A stretch of 64,000 nucleotides of DNA. Source: Afipia sp. P52-10. Its GTDB lineage: Bacteria; Pseudomonadota; Alphaproteobacteria; Rhizobiales; Xanthobacteraceae. Location: positions 168,510 through 232,509 of the forward strand of contig NZ_AZSJ01000007.1 of the NCBI RefSeq assembly GCF_000516555.1. The letters run 5' to 3'. The translations under genes and the position numbers were made by a program. The notes beneath the pieces were generated by a model. That model was not told the DNA's origin. It worked only from the letters and a program-made list of their open reading frames with translations, and made no database searches. The first letter of the stretch is position 1. Each line of letters opens with the position of its first letter. Positions 1 to 8,743 of the stretch are shown in pieces.

Positions 1-1821
1 GAAAAAACGACCGGCGACATGGTCGAACAGAACATGATGAGCAAAGCTGACAAGATCGCCGGATTCCGTCAGAACGCCAGTCTGAATAACTGCGTCAAGC
101 TGACTATGTTCAACCACGACCTTGCGCACCGCGAGCCTTCGCCGGGTCACCATCGCGCCGACCGTCATTGCCGTCGCCTGATGCAGGGCAGTGCTAGTGA
201 GCCGGCGATCCTCATAGGCATCGATGAGGTCGGATTGCGTGGCAACCGTGCGGATGCTGTCGGGGCTGGCGCCATCGGCGAGCAATTGCGCTGCGAGCGA
301 GAGGTTAAAGACGTTACGCAGCAGGTCGCGCAACTTGCCGGGTGCGGCGGCGAGCAAACTGCCGAGATCTGCTGCAGCGGCACCCACAGTGTCGAGATCT
401 TTGTCTGCCAGCCGCGGCACCTGAAAATGCCGTACATTCGCCAAACCTGCGTCGGCGAAGGCCGGATCGGGCGGCGATCCCGGCATGGCGTCGCGGAACC
501 GTCGCCCATTGCGCAGATCGAAGGTGCGGATTGACGCAATGACGGTCCAGTTCGTGCCAGACGCACTAAGGGTTTCGATCAGCTGGGCGAACACGCCTTC
601 AGCCGGACCACCGCGCGCGGCATCGAGCGCATCGATGATGATCAGCTTGGCGCCTGAACCCGGCGCAGCATCCAGCACTTCGACCAGCGGGTGCTCTAGC
701 CCCAGCTCCGACTGGAGATTTGCAGCGATGGCAACACCGGGGAAGCGGTCAACCGAGAGGAACACAACCGTATCGCCGACCGCGCGGCGCGCCTCGGCGA
801 ATGCGACCAGGGCACCGGTCTTGCCCGCGCCAGGTTCGCCGATGACGATGAGCGAGCCGGAATCAACCGCTGCGCTAAGGGGGCTATCGCTTACTCGCGC
901 GATAGGTATGCCGCCGGCGATCGGCAGGCGCCTATGACCGGCGAGACGGTTTAGCTCGGCGTCAGTCGCCTCCGACAATCGCCCGAGATCGGTGGTATAG
1001 TCAGCCGCGCCCACGTCATTATGGCCGAGCCGGCGAAGCTCGCGCAGCAATCCGGCGCGATCCGCGGGCGCGCCGCTGCCGATCATGCCGCGGATAATGC
1101 CCTTCAGGTCGCGCAGCGGCGCCTCGCCGGCGGTTTCTGAACCGTAGAGCCTCGCGCCGAGCAGCCGCGATGCCTCACGCCAATTGTCCTCGCCCTCGTT
1201 CATCGAGAAACGCGAGACGCGGAACACGCGTGCCATCATTACCAGATCATCGTCGGTCGGTGGCGGCGCGGACATCGACGCCAATGCGGTTCGGGCGTGT
1301 GCCTCAAACAGATCGAGCGCCTCTCGCTCCTCCTTCGATCGTCCCGCCTTAGTGGTACTCCAGTGGCCACCCAGGTCGAAGGCACGGCAGCCGCGTTCGA
1401 GCGCATCGAGCGTGCGCGGCGCGTCCGCCGCGACAGCCAGTACCGCGCGCGCCTTCTTTGAATCGATCTCGACGCCGGCACTGCGTGCATCGACCATCAG
1501 CCGCGCAAGTTGACCGATGGTTTTGCCAAGCGGGCTCTTGGCGCTCTTTGCGAGGCCAGCACTAGTCTTGCTCTGCAGGTCGATGCGGCTGGCATCGTCC
1601 TGGTCCAGCCGGATGTCGTCGAGCCCGTCGCCGGTTTCGAGCTGGATCGTCGTCGGCAACGCCACATTGGCGAGACCGAAGTGTCCGCCGACCGGCATGC
1701 GCGCCAGCAGATGGGCGGCCAGCCAGGTCCCGACCTCGGCCTGGAAGGCCATCCCGGCTTCCGTCGCGCGCCCACCGGCGTTCATTCTAGATGTCGGTGG
1801 AGTTTCGCTAGCCAATTGCAT
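1..1821 (-). CDS. PD-(D/E)XK-like nuclease / STAND NTPase (Avs-like), 3' end cut by window edge
   Basis: The reading frame is open from the start codon to the left edge, so only the first 607 residues are visible. Residues about 20-90 look like a Cap4/DUF4297-type PD-(D/E)XK nuclease: Phe-Gln at 26-27, Glu62, DDIRL at 68-72 and the Gln-Ser-Lys of a QxK motif at 83-85. A Walker A loop GEPGAGKT sits at 328-335 and a Walker B strand LIIIDALDA at 393-401. FAHHVLFDH (593-601) matches the motif that closes the NTPase module of large STAND proteins. Known Avs and related STAND defence proteins pair an N-terminal nuclease with this NTPase and a long helical-repeat sensor, which would lie beyond the edge. 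The phage-defence role is inference. The ATG at 1821 has GGGAG almost touching it; ATG at 1785 is an alternative. Confidence 0.7.
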   Translation of the reverse strand, partial: MQLASETPPTSRMNAGGRATEAGMAFQAEVGTWLAAHLLARMPVGGHFGLANVALPTTIQLETGDGLDDIRLDQDDASRIDLQSKTSAGLAKSAKSPLGKTIGQLARLMVDARSAGVEIDSKKARAVLAVAADAPRTLDALERGCRAFDLGGHWSTTKAGRSKEEREALDLFEAHARTALASMSAPPPTDDDLVMMARVFRVSRFSMNEGEDNWREASRLLGARLYGSETAGEAPLRDLKGIIRGMIGSGAPADRAGLLRELRRLGHNDVGAADYTTDLGRLSEATDAELNRLAGHRRLPIAGGIPIARVSDSPLSAAVDSGSLIVIGEPGAGKTGALVAFAEARRAVGDTVVFLSVDRFPGVAIAANLQSELGLEHPLVEVLDAAPGSGAKLIIIDALDAARGGPAEGVFAQLIETLSASGTNWTVIASIRTFDLRNGRRFRDAMPGSPPDPAFADAGLANVRHFQVPRLADKDLDTVGAAAADLGSLLAAAPGKLRDLLRNVFNLSLAAQLLADGASPDSIRTVATQSDLIDAYEDRRLTSTALHQATAMTVGAMVTRRRLAVRKVVVEHSQLDAVIQTGVLTESGDLVSFAHHVLFDHVAGRFF

Positions 1822-1849
1822 CTCCCTAAAGACATGGCGTCGAAGATAT

Positions 1850-1878
1850 TGTTGGAACTGACAACATCCGCAACGTTG
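1850..1878. promoter_or_regulatory. Short inverted repeats upstream of the STAND gene
   Basis: TGTTG and CAACA arms, 7 bases apart, lie at 1850-1866, and the palindrome CAACGTTG follows at 1871-1878. They sit 30-60 bases upstream of the start at 1821, inside a 228-base gap with no gene. They could be a regulator site, but nothing shows which protein binds. Confidence 0.25.
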
Positions 1879-2049
1879 TTGACTGCGGAGGGTCAGGGTT
1901 GCCACCTCCGACCACATTAGCTGCCACTTCGACACCGCGCCAGTTTCCGCCGCACAGCGTTATCTGAATGGACGTCTGCTTTCGGGAGGCAGGCGCTCGG
2001 CCCGGCACGTCGTCTATCGGGTATTTTCGCCCCCGCAAGGTGGCAGCCG

Positions 2050-2889
2050 CTACGGGAAGCTTGCCTGATAGCTGGTCGCCATCAGCGACACATGCGCTTC
2101 CAGCGGTGGACGCAGCTCGAACGCCTTTGGCTTCCGCGCAAAATTCCACAACCGCACCAGCCGCCAATCGCTGCGCCGCTCCTCGGCGACGGCCATCTCA
2201 TTGCGCGTGATGTGAAACGGCGTGCGCTCCCAGCCATTGGTCGTCTTCACCTCGATCAGCCGATCGCGGCCGTCGGTGTCGAAGCTCAGGATGTCGAAGC
2301 CGGCACCATCGCCATCGACATGCGATACCCAGCGGATACGCTCAGCGAGATCGATCCGGCCGGCGGCGAGCAGACTGGCACGCTCATGGGCTAGGACGCG
2401 CTCTTCGCCCGCACGACCCAACGCGCGATTACGAGCATCGCGTTCGGCCACATCGTATTTCCGAGCGATGAACGTCATCTGCTCAAGTTCGCCGGGCGGC
2501 GGCGCATTGCTGTGCGTCGGTGGCGGGCCGATCCACAGCATCGCTTCTTCCCCAAGCGCTGACGGCAACGGCTCCATCGCCATCCGCGCGGCTGGTGCGA
2601 GCCAATCCGGATGACGCTGGAGCCAGCGCACCACCGCATCGACGAGCGAGGCCTGGAAATTGAAGGCCAGCTTGTAGCCTGGGATCCAGTCCTCACCGAG
2701 CCCCTTAAGTACGGCGCTGATGTTCTGATGCTTATATTCGATCGAGCCGCGTGGCCGATCGATCACCGCCTGCAGCAGGCGGGTATGCTCGGCCTTGCTG
2801 TAGGGCCGCCCGGCGATGTCATCGCCAAGCATCGCGAAATAATCCGCGACGATCGCATCGTTCTGCTCATCGGACCAGTCACCGGCCAT
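2050..2889 (-). CDS. DUF3883 domain protein (PD-(D/E)XK-like)
   Basis: 279 residues. The N-terminal part (about 5-90) has the block SIEYKHQNISAVL and a GYK...FQ stretch, which recur in front of DUF3883 and HNH domains in restriction-like proteins. The C-terminal part (about 157-255) is a clear DUF3883: GRAGEERV, then VDGDGAGFDI and LIEVKTT. Asp199, Glu213 and Lys215 could form a D...ExK nuclease site. The ATG at 2889 is preferred because GGGAG stands 5-10 bases upstream. The gene follows vapC by 42 bases on the same strand and precedes the STAND gene by about 230 bases, so vapBC and this gene may share a transcript. DUF3883 is often found in defence islands; the substrate here is unknown. Confidence 0.75.
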   Translation of the reverse strand: MAGDWSDEQNDAIVADYFAMLGDDIAGRPYSKAEHTRLLQAVIDRPRGSIEYKHQNISAVLKGLGEDWIPGYKLAFNFQASLVDAVVRWLQRHPDWLAPAARMAMEPLPSALGEEAMLWIGPPPTHSNAPPPGELEQMTFIARKYDVAERDARNRALGRAGEERVLAHERASLLAAGRIDLAERIRWVSHVDGDGAGFDILSFDTDGRDRLIEVKTTNGWERTPFHITRNEMAVAEERRSDWRLVRLWNFARKPKAFELRPPLEAHVSLMATSYQASFP

Positions 2890-2931
2890 GGCGACTCCCG
2901 AGCGGGCCAACCAAAATGGAAGAAGTCCGGA

Positions 2932-3356
2932 TCATGCAAGCAACAGTGCCGGCACACCGAGCACCGGGCCGGCGTCGGCGAGCCGCTGGTCGAGCGTATG
3001 CACCGTGGCGCCATGCTCCGACGCGACAGCGAGATGCAGGGCGTCACCGGCGCGAAGTCCCAAGGTGTGCTGGTCGGCAAACCTTGCCGCCGCCCGAAAC
3101 TGCCCACCTGTCACGGGCAGCACCGTGAAGCTCTCGGCGACCAGCTTGTTGAACATGGCAAGCGCCGCCGCGCGCTGCTCGAGGCTGATCTGCCCGGTCC
3201 GTAGCTTGATCGCCATCGCGGACGACATCTCGGTGACTGTCCAGTCGCTGATCAGAAGCTGCGCGGGGTCCTGCTCGGCCAGCCAGGCCTGAACGCGCGG
3301 CGTCATCGCTTCGTTGGAGAGCGCCGCGACGATCAGCGACGTGTCGAGATAGAGCA

Positions 3357-3357
<1 letters not shown>
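2932..3357 (-). CDS. VapC-like PIN-domain toxin
   Basis: 141 residues, the normal length for a VapC ribonuclease. The PIN acidic residues are visible: Asp5 (MLYLDTS), Glu43 (VTEMSSA), Asp105 (AGDALHLA) and Asp123 (TLDQRLAD). In the family these bind metal and cut RNA, often initiator tRNA; the target here is unknown. Its start overlaps the stop of the upstream antitoxin gene (TGATG), the usual coupling in VapBC operons. It lies in the accessory left part of the window, next to putative defence genes, where such modules commonly stabilise mobile DNA. Confidence 0.9.
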
Positions 3358-3665
<308 letters not shown>

Positions 3666-3793
3666 TCAGGTCGCCCTTCTGGCGAACGCTCTTCGGGCCG
3701 GAGGCGGCGCAAAGCCATCCAGATTGCACGTTCGGAAGGCACGTCCTGATCGCTCGCCGGCACGATGCTCGCGAGCCTTTCAGGAGACGTAGC

Positions 3794-4300
3794 ATGATAC
3801 TCCAACAAACTTCCTGCCAAGTCGGCGATGTACGCAGCTGGATCAACGATGGGGCCTCGATCCCAGACTGGGTGCGGATACAGATGTCCGGCGAAATCGC
3901 ATCCAACGGCACCTTTCTCATAGTTACACTGGTTGGCACGGCACGGGTGCATCCGGGCGATGTGGTGATTGAGCATCAGGGCCAACTCTGGTCGCGCTCA
4001 CCCGACGAAGTCCCGCAACTGATCGATGGGTTCGGCGCAGAGGCTGCACTGCCGATTGCTGCCATCGGTCCTGGCAAGGACGCTCAGTTCGGCACGAAGA
4101 GCAAGGCCGGGAAGGGAAAAAGGCGCGGGGTTGAGCGGAAGATCGGATTCCGGCCGCCGATCGGAAAGATGCCCAGCATCGAATGGGTGCATACCGCCGA
4201 TACGGCATCATCAGAACGCGCACGTGGCTTGGTCTTGGTCATGTCCATCCTCCAGTGTGGAGGAGCCCTGATGCAGGCCAGACTTTGCCCGTTCGCGTAG
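3794..4300 (+). CDS. Hypothetical protein, possible PGD-motif phage or plasmid protein
   Basis: 168 residues. I do not recognise the product. The start is well supported: AGGAG stands 7 bases before the ATG. Residues about 15-75 read as a small beta domain (SWINDGASIPDWVRIQM, then ARVHPGDVVI) that resembles the PGDW-type segment of short phage and plasmid proteins. The Lys/Arg-rich part after about residue 95 is less protein-like and may not be genuine. Codon use is less GC-biased than in the core genes, as expected for acquired DNA. Minus-strand frames here lack a good ribosome site, so I prefer this strand, with modest certainty. Confidence 0.45.
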   Translation: MILQQTSCQVGDVRSWINDGASIPDWVRIQMSGEIASNGTFLIVTLVGTARVHPGDVVIEHQGQLWSRSPDEVPQLIDGFGAEAALPIAAIGPGKDAQFGTKSKAGKGKRRGVERKIGFRPPIGKMPSIEWVHTADTASSERARGLVLVMSILQCGGALMQARLCPFA

Positions 4301-4319
4301 GCGCCGGAATCCGACGACG

Positions 4320-4883
4320 CTGACGGTACTTTTTGCCGCGATCCGAGTCCGGGCGTCAGAGCTGGAACAGCACGCAAAGAGCCGATAGTAGTCGATAGAT
4401 GGCTGTGGAGATCGGCAGAAATTCCTCAACGATATCAGCAGTTTAGATTCCCGACGGGTCCTGAGCCGGTAGTATTTGAGTGCGAAAATATTTTCTTCAA
4501 TGATTTCATATGGTTAATATGGACCAAAACAATCGAGTGGGAGTGAGGGACGCGGCGGTAACCGGCGGCCTTGGCGCAGAATTTCATAGAAAATACAATG
4601 ATTTGCGGGTCGGGTAAGCTGCTACCTCGGGCGCATTGTCGACGAAAATGACAATCCTATTAAGCCATTGAAATGGTTATGGTTTTTAGGGTATCTCGCG
4701 CGGCGCGTCGCTTGTAGCGGGCCAATTTGACGGTACTTCTGACGGTGCTTTTCGTATTCGACAGGGCATTCTGAAAAGTACCGTCATGTGTTTTTAGGAT
4801 CTGACGGTACTTTGCGGATCAACACGCTGAAGTATACGGCGAAAATTGCCCGCCGTATGACGTTTCTGCGCTGACGGTACTTT
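4320..4883. repeat. Iteron-like repeat cluster, possible plasmid replication origin
   Basis: Six copies of a 13-bp unit, CTGACGGTACTTT. Exact copies lie at 4320-4332, 4801-4813 and 4871-4883. Near copies are at 4727-4739 (two mismatches) and 4739-4751 (one mismatch), in tandem. One inverted copy is at 4775-4787. Between the last two exact copies lies an inverted repeat (ATACGGCG at 4834-4841, CGCCGTAT at 4851-4858). TTATCAACA at 4886-4894 differs from the DnaA-box consensus at one base. A stretch near 4480-4530 is AT-rich. Short repeats next to a DnaA box and AT-rich DNA are the design of iteron-controlled plasmid origins. No replication initiator gene is visible in the window, so function is inference. 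Confidence 0.6.
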
Positions 4884-4969
4884 AGTTATCAACATAACAT
4901 AGTTCCGGCTGTGACTGCGGACCGGTCGACGTTCCGACCCGATCGCATGTCAACGGATGGCACCTCGTA

Positions 4970-5219
4970 TCACCTGTCAGATGTCGTCCCAACTGTTGCT
5001 GGATTTGCGATGGAGAGAAGTGTCGACCGCATCCAGGCGGGAGCTTGAACCGCGGTAGGTGCGAGCGCCTTTTTGTCGTGGGCGGAAAGATGAGGTGCCG
5101 CGATCTGTGCAAGCTCGGCCGCACGCGCCGGCCCAACATGGCGAAGCGCCTGGACCACGGTCCCGGCCAAGCTGTCCGGAGCAGTCAGATGCTTATCCGC
5201 CCGCGTGGTCGTTGCCACC
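4970..5219 (-). pseudogene. Possible small ORF or gene remnant downstream of the TetR gene
   Basis: A frame starting at a GTG near 5219 gives about 82 residues with a plausible helical core (VVQALRHVGPARAAELAQIA, later APAWMRSTLLSIA). It overlaps the last codons of the TetR gene. The PAWM segment recalls the C-terminal tail of AbiEi-type antitoxins, but the match is too short to name it. It may be the end of a truncated gene or may not be expressed. Confidence 0.25.
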
Positions 5220-5840
5220 GTGCGCGGCAATGAACATGGCGACGGCCGATCGGCAATAGGCTTCGATTTCGTTGTCGTCCTCTGCTCTCGCCTCATCGAA
5301 GCGTGCGATCATCAGGAGATCGGATCCTTTGAAAAGCGCGGCAAACAAGCGGGCGGACTGGTGAGGATCGGGCACCTTTAATACTGCCTTCGCATGCATC
5401 TGACGCAACAGGGCCTCGATTTGGGCGATAACATGGGCGGCGCCGGCCTCGTAAAGGAGTTTGCTTAGCGACTTTTGGTTCGTCTTGTCGGCCATGATCA
5501 TGGCCTCGACACTGCGGACGTCCGGGCTCAGCAGCGCGCGAAGCAGGGATGCTCCCACCGCCATGAGCTGATCTTCGGCCGATCCCTCGACCCCTTCAAC
5601 AAGGGCCAGAGGTGCAAACTGATGGCAATGGGCCGCGATGGCCGCGCCGAACAGTGCCTCCTTGTTCTCGAAGTGCCGATAGATGCTGAGCTTCGAGATT
5701 TTCGCTCGCTGGGCGACCTTGTCCAGGGTCGTCGCTTGAAAACCCAATTCCACAAAGAGTTCGCTCGCGGCGCCGACGATCGCTTGGCCAAGCGCTTGGT
5801 TTGGGGGCCGGCCGCGCCGGCCTTGGCGATTTTCGGTCAC
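5193..5840 (-). CDS. TetR/AcrR family transcriptional regulator
   Basis: 215 residues from GTG 5840, which has AAGGA about 12 bases upstream. An Arg/Gly-rich lead (GRRGRPP) precedes the TetR helix-turn-helix at about 25-60 (TLDKVAQRAKISKLSIYRHF). The rest is an all-helical ligand and dimer domain with no recognisable ligand class. The gene is divergent from the flavin reductase gene, and a perfect inverted repeat at 5861-5886 lies between them. TetR proteins usually repress themselves and the divergent gene, so the reductase and methyltransferase-like genes are its probable targets. Longer upstream frames contain no good start. Confidence 0.88.
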   Translation of the reverse strand: MTENRQGRRGRPPNQALGQAIVGAASELFVELGFQATTLDKVAQRAKISKLSIYRHFENKEALFGAAIAAHCHQFAPLALVEGVEGSAEDQLMAVGASLLRALLSPDVRSVEAMIMADKTNQKSLSKLLYEAGAAHVIAQIEALLRQMHAKAVLKVPDPHQSARLFAALFKGSDLLMIARFDEARAEDDNEIEAYCRSAVAMFIAAHGGNDHAGG

Positions 5841-5854
5841 GAAAATTATGGTCC

Positions 5855-5886
5855 TTGACAGTATCGTAATTCGAGAATTACGATAC
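5855..5886 (+). promoter_or_regulatory. TetR operator overlapping the reductase promoter
   Basis: The arms GTATCGTAATTC (5861-5872) and GAATTACGATAC (5875-5886) are exact reverse complements with two bases between them. A -35 hexamer TTGACA lies at 5855-5860 and a -10-like TACGAT at 5879-5884, 18 bases apart, so the palindrome covers the promoter core for the plus-strand genes. This is the layout expected for repression by the adjacent TetR protein. Confidence 0.75.
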
Positions 5887-6072
5887 CATGCAGTTTCTGA
5901 AATATGCAAGCGCGTGCGTCGGACGATCGCCGGACTGAAACACGAGAGAGCCATGCAACGACGAACCCTGCTGAAGCTGGCCGCTGTGCTTTCCGCCATC
6001 GGCATCGCCCGCACCCCGGCCACCGCCAGGTCCGGCCCATCCTCATCCATCCACAACAAGGAGCCTGTCACC

Positions 6073-6966
6073 ATGGATGACGTCATCATCATCGGCGGCA
6101 GCTTTGCCGGTCTCGCCGCCGCGCTGCAGCTCGGCCGTGCCCGCCGCAAGGTCACCGTTCTCGATACCGGCCTGCCGCGCAATCGCTTCGCCGGCCATTC
6201 GCATGGTCTGCTCGGCCATGATCACAAACCACCGCTGGACATCCTGGCCGAGGCGCGGCAGCAGCTGAACCGCTACCCCACGATCAGGCTGGTCAATGCC
6301 CGGGCCGACAGCGTCTCCGGTGCCATCGACGATTTCTCCGTCCGCACGAGCGATGGCGAAAACCTTAAGGCGCGCCGCCTGATCCTGAGCTATGGCATCG
6401 TCGACCAGATGCCTGATGTTCCGGGCTTTGCCGAAGCCTGGGGCACCTCCATCGTGCCTTGTCCCTATTGCGACGGCTTTGAAGTCGCCGGCCAACATTG
6501 GGGCCTCGTCTGGTCCGGTCGGCAATCGCACAATCAGGCTAGGCTGTTCCACGATTGGACCGACAGGTTGACGCTCTTCGCTGATCGTCACGACATTCCG
6601 CCGGATATCCGGGCCGATCTCGCGCGTCGCAACATACCTGTCGTCGACGGCGGGATCGCCGGGATCGCCCGTCCCGGAGGCCATGGCGCCATCATCAAGC
6701 TCGATACCGGCCCCGATATCGCGGTCGACATCCTGTTCGCGCATCCGCGCAACAAGCCATCCGCAACTCTGCATGACTCACTGGGCCTCGCCACTGTCGA
6801 TACGCCAACCGGCATCGCCCTCAAGGTCGACGAGCGCCGCGAGACCAGCATGCCCGGCATCTACGCCGCCGGCGACCTCGCCAACCCCGGAATGCCCTCG
6901 GTCACCACGGCATCATGGCAAGGCGCGATGGCGGGCATCTTCGCCCAGCAGTCGATGCTGGTTTGA
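6073..6966 (+). CDS. NAD(P)/FAD-dependent oxidoreductase, thioredoxin-reductase-like
   Basis: 297 residues. The FAD-binding Rossmann motif is at the N-terminus (VIIIGGSFAGLAAA). The redox pair CPYC at 130-133 lies where thioredoxin reductases carry CxxC, and the second FAD motif AGDLANPG is near the C-terminus. Proteins of this type move electrons from NAD(P)H through FAD to a disulphide or small acceptor; the partner here is unknown. AAGGAG stands 9 bases before the ATG at 6073. The frame is also open upstream to an ATG at 5953, which would add a twin-arginine-like leader (RRTLLKLAA); I consider the shorter form more likely. It is probably co-transcribed with the next gene and controlled by the divergent TetR. 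Confidence 0.85.
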   Translation: MDDVIIIGGSFAGLAAALQLGRARRKVTVLDTGLPRNRFAGHSHGLLGHDHKPPLDILAEARQQLNRYPTIRLVNARADSVSGAIDDFSVRTSDGENLKARRLILSYGIVDQMPDVPGFAEAWGTSIVPCPYCDGFEVAGQHWGLVWSGRQSHNQARLFHDWTDRLTLFADRHDIPPDIRADLARRNIPVVDGGIAGIARPGGHGAIIKLDTGPDIAVDILFAHPRNKPSATLHDSLGLATVDTPTGIALKVDERRETSMPGIYAAGDLANPGMPSVTTASWQGAMAGIFAQQSMLV

Positions 6967-6987
6967 GAGCACAGATTGGAGATGAAC

Positions 6988-7461
6988 ATGGCCGTCGAAC
7001 CGGACAGCGCGGGTGTGCGCTTGCCTCCGCCCTTCATCTATCTGGGAGCGCTACTGTTGGGGCTGGCGGCGGAGCGGTTCGTCACCCTGCGCTCTTTCGG
7101 CATCGACTGGCGGTTGCTGATCGCGGCAGGCGCGCTGCTGTTCGTTGCCGGCGCGGCGGTGATGCTTGCGGCGGCGGGGCTGTTCCGGCGGTTGGGCACC
7201 AACGTTGGGCCGTCGCAGCCAACGACCCTCATCGCAACGACCGGTCCTTATCGGTGGACCCGCAATCCCATGTATCTCGGCATGGCGCTCATCTATGGGG
7301 GCGTCGCGATCGGCTTCGACGGGCCGATCGCCTTCGCTTTGCTCCCGTTGGTGCTGATCGCAATCCAGACGCAGGTGATCGCCCGCGAGGAGCGCTATCT
7401 CGAAGCGAAGTTCGGCGACGAATACCTCCGCTACAAGACCGAGGTTCGCCGCTGGCTCTGA
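6988..7461 (+). CDS. Isoprenylcysteine carboxyl methyltransferase family membrane protein
   Basis: 157 residues with four hydrophobic segments. The C-terminal half carries the family signature: TGPYRWTRNPMYLGM, then a long hydrophobic run, then REERYLEAKFGDEYLRYK. Bacterial relatives (ICMT/PEMT-like) methylate small or lipid substrates at the membrane; few have a known substrate. GGAG lies 6 bases before the ATG at 6988. The gene starts 21 bases after the reductase stop, so the two form an operon under the TetR operator. Confidence 0.85.
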   Translation: MAVEPDSAGVRLPPPFIYLGALLLGLAAERFVTLRSFGIDWRLLIAAGALLFVAGAAVMLAAAGLFRRLGTNVGPSQPTTLIATTGPYRWTRNPMYLGMALIYGGVAIGFDGPIAFALLPLVLIAIQTQVIAREERYLEAKFGDEYLRYKTEVRRWL

Positions 7462-7892
7462 CTATTCCGCCGCTACCGCCTGCGGGGCCTCCGCTTCCTG
7501 AGGGACGTCTTTGGCCGATCAGTGGGTCTGGAAAGGCGATCGGCTTCGATAGATGCCGAAACCGCATAAAAATTTTCGTGCGAATTTTTCTTTTGAAATC
7601 AAAACTGTAACGGTTTTGACGGCCCATGGGCCGGCTTTCTGTGCGACAACGAAAAAACCTATATATGTCAATGTCTTACCTAAATTTAGCGCAATCGAGG
7701 GAGTGAGGGGAGCAGTTTCGGTCGGAGCGGCGGAACGTTGCGCGGGCATGCGGTGCTGGTCGATTTCTGAATGGCCCTACCGTATGGCCGGTTAATCAGC
7801 GCGCCACGGCCAAAAGCTCCCGAGCCGCAAGAGGCGAGAGCCGTTCGTTCGAGCTCAATGCGAAATCCGCTGGCCGCCACCGGCCACATCCC
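7462..7892. other. Intergenic stretch with AT-rich inverted repeats
   Basis: No gene is convincing here. Between about 7565 and 7620 the base composition drops to AT-rich. There is an inverted repeat TCAAAAC / GTTTTGA with a 7-base gap at 7599-7619. Just before it a second pair lies around 7567-7587 (AAAATT and AATTTT around a CG-rich centre). They may be a terminator or operator remnant. Confidence 0.3.
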
Positions 7893-8705
7893 ATGAGGTT
7901 GACGGTGCAGATCATGTGCTTGAACGGCTGGGGCGGCGCTCTGTTCGAAGCCGTTCAGGCTTATCTCCAACAGGTGCGTCCGGACGTCCTGTGCCTCCAG
8001 GAGGTTGTTCACAGTCCGGCTTCGAACAAGCCCTGGCTGACTTATCGCGACGGAGACCATAAGCTTCCACAACGCGCCAACTTTTTCCGTGACGTGTGCG
8101 AGGTCCTCCCGGATCATGCAGCGTACTTCTTCCCGGCAGCTCAAGGTGTGCTTTGGGACGAGGACAAAGCCATTCCATCCCAATGGGGGCTGGCGACCTT
8201 CGTGCGGTCGGACCTTCCGATCATCGGCAAGGCGCAAGGTTTCGTGCACAAAAACTTCTCCGCGCACGGCTATGGGGATCATCCGCGGTCGCGGAACGCT
8301 CATGTCTTCAAGCTCTACGATATCGAGCGCGATAAACCGATCGTGATCGCTCACATGCACGGGCTGCGAGATCTCGCCGGAAAAATGGATACTCCCGAGC
8401 GGCTGGCTCAGGCTGAGCGGTTCGTTCACCTGATTCAGAAGGTTGCCGATGCGGATGACCCGCTCGTCGTCTGCGGCGATTTCAACATCGAACCTTCGAG
8501 CCGGATGTTTGAGGTTTTCGCGAGGATCGGCCTGCGCGATCTCGTCACCGGACGGGGGTTCACGGACACCCGCACCTCGCATTATCGCAAATCCGGACGC
8601 TACGCTGACTACATGTTGGTGAACGACCGGGTCGATGTTCTGGGATTCGATGTGGTGGAGCAGCCCGAGGTGTCGGATCACCGTCCGCTGCTGCTCACCC
8701 TGTAA
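7893..8705 (+). CDS. Endonuclease/exonuclease/phosphatase family protein
   Basis: 270 residues spanning the whole EEP fold. The motifs appear in order: CLNGWGG near the start, LCLQEV, a central IAHMHG, CGDFNIEP and SDHRPLLL at the end. These supply the metal-binding Asn and Glu and the catalytic Asp/His pair. The family includes DNA repair nucleases, sphingomyelinases and inositol phosphatases, so the substrate cannot be read from the sequence. No signal peptide is seen, so it probably acts in the cytoplasm. The ATG is used as start; no strong ribosome site precedes it. Confidence 0.85.
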   Translation: MRLTVQIMCLNGWGGALFEAVQAYLQQVRPDVLCLQEVVHSPASNKPWLTYRDGDHKLPQRANFFRDVCEVLPDHAAYFFPAAQGVLWDEDKAIPSQWGLATFVRSDLPIIGKAQGFVHKNFSAHGYGDHPRSRNAHVFKLYDIERDKPIVIAHMHGLRDLAGKMDTPERLAQAERFVHLIQKVADADDPLVVCGDFNIEPSSRMFEVFARIGLRDLVTGRGFTDTRTSHYRKSGRYADYMLVNDRVDVLGFDVVEQPEVSDHRPLLLTL

Positions 8706-8743
8706 GTTTGCCAACGTGATTTGGGTGAGGAGATGACTTTTCC

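Noticed and set aside
4320..4883. CRISPR array
   Set aside because: Repeats are 13 bp, irregularly spaced and include an inverted copy; there are no spacers of constant length and no cas genes.
4300..5200. Chromosomal origin oriC
   Set aside because: Only one imperfect DnaA box is seen, and the typical neighbouring genes are absent; iterons point to a plasmid-type origin.
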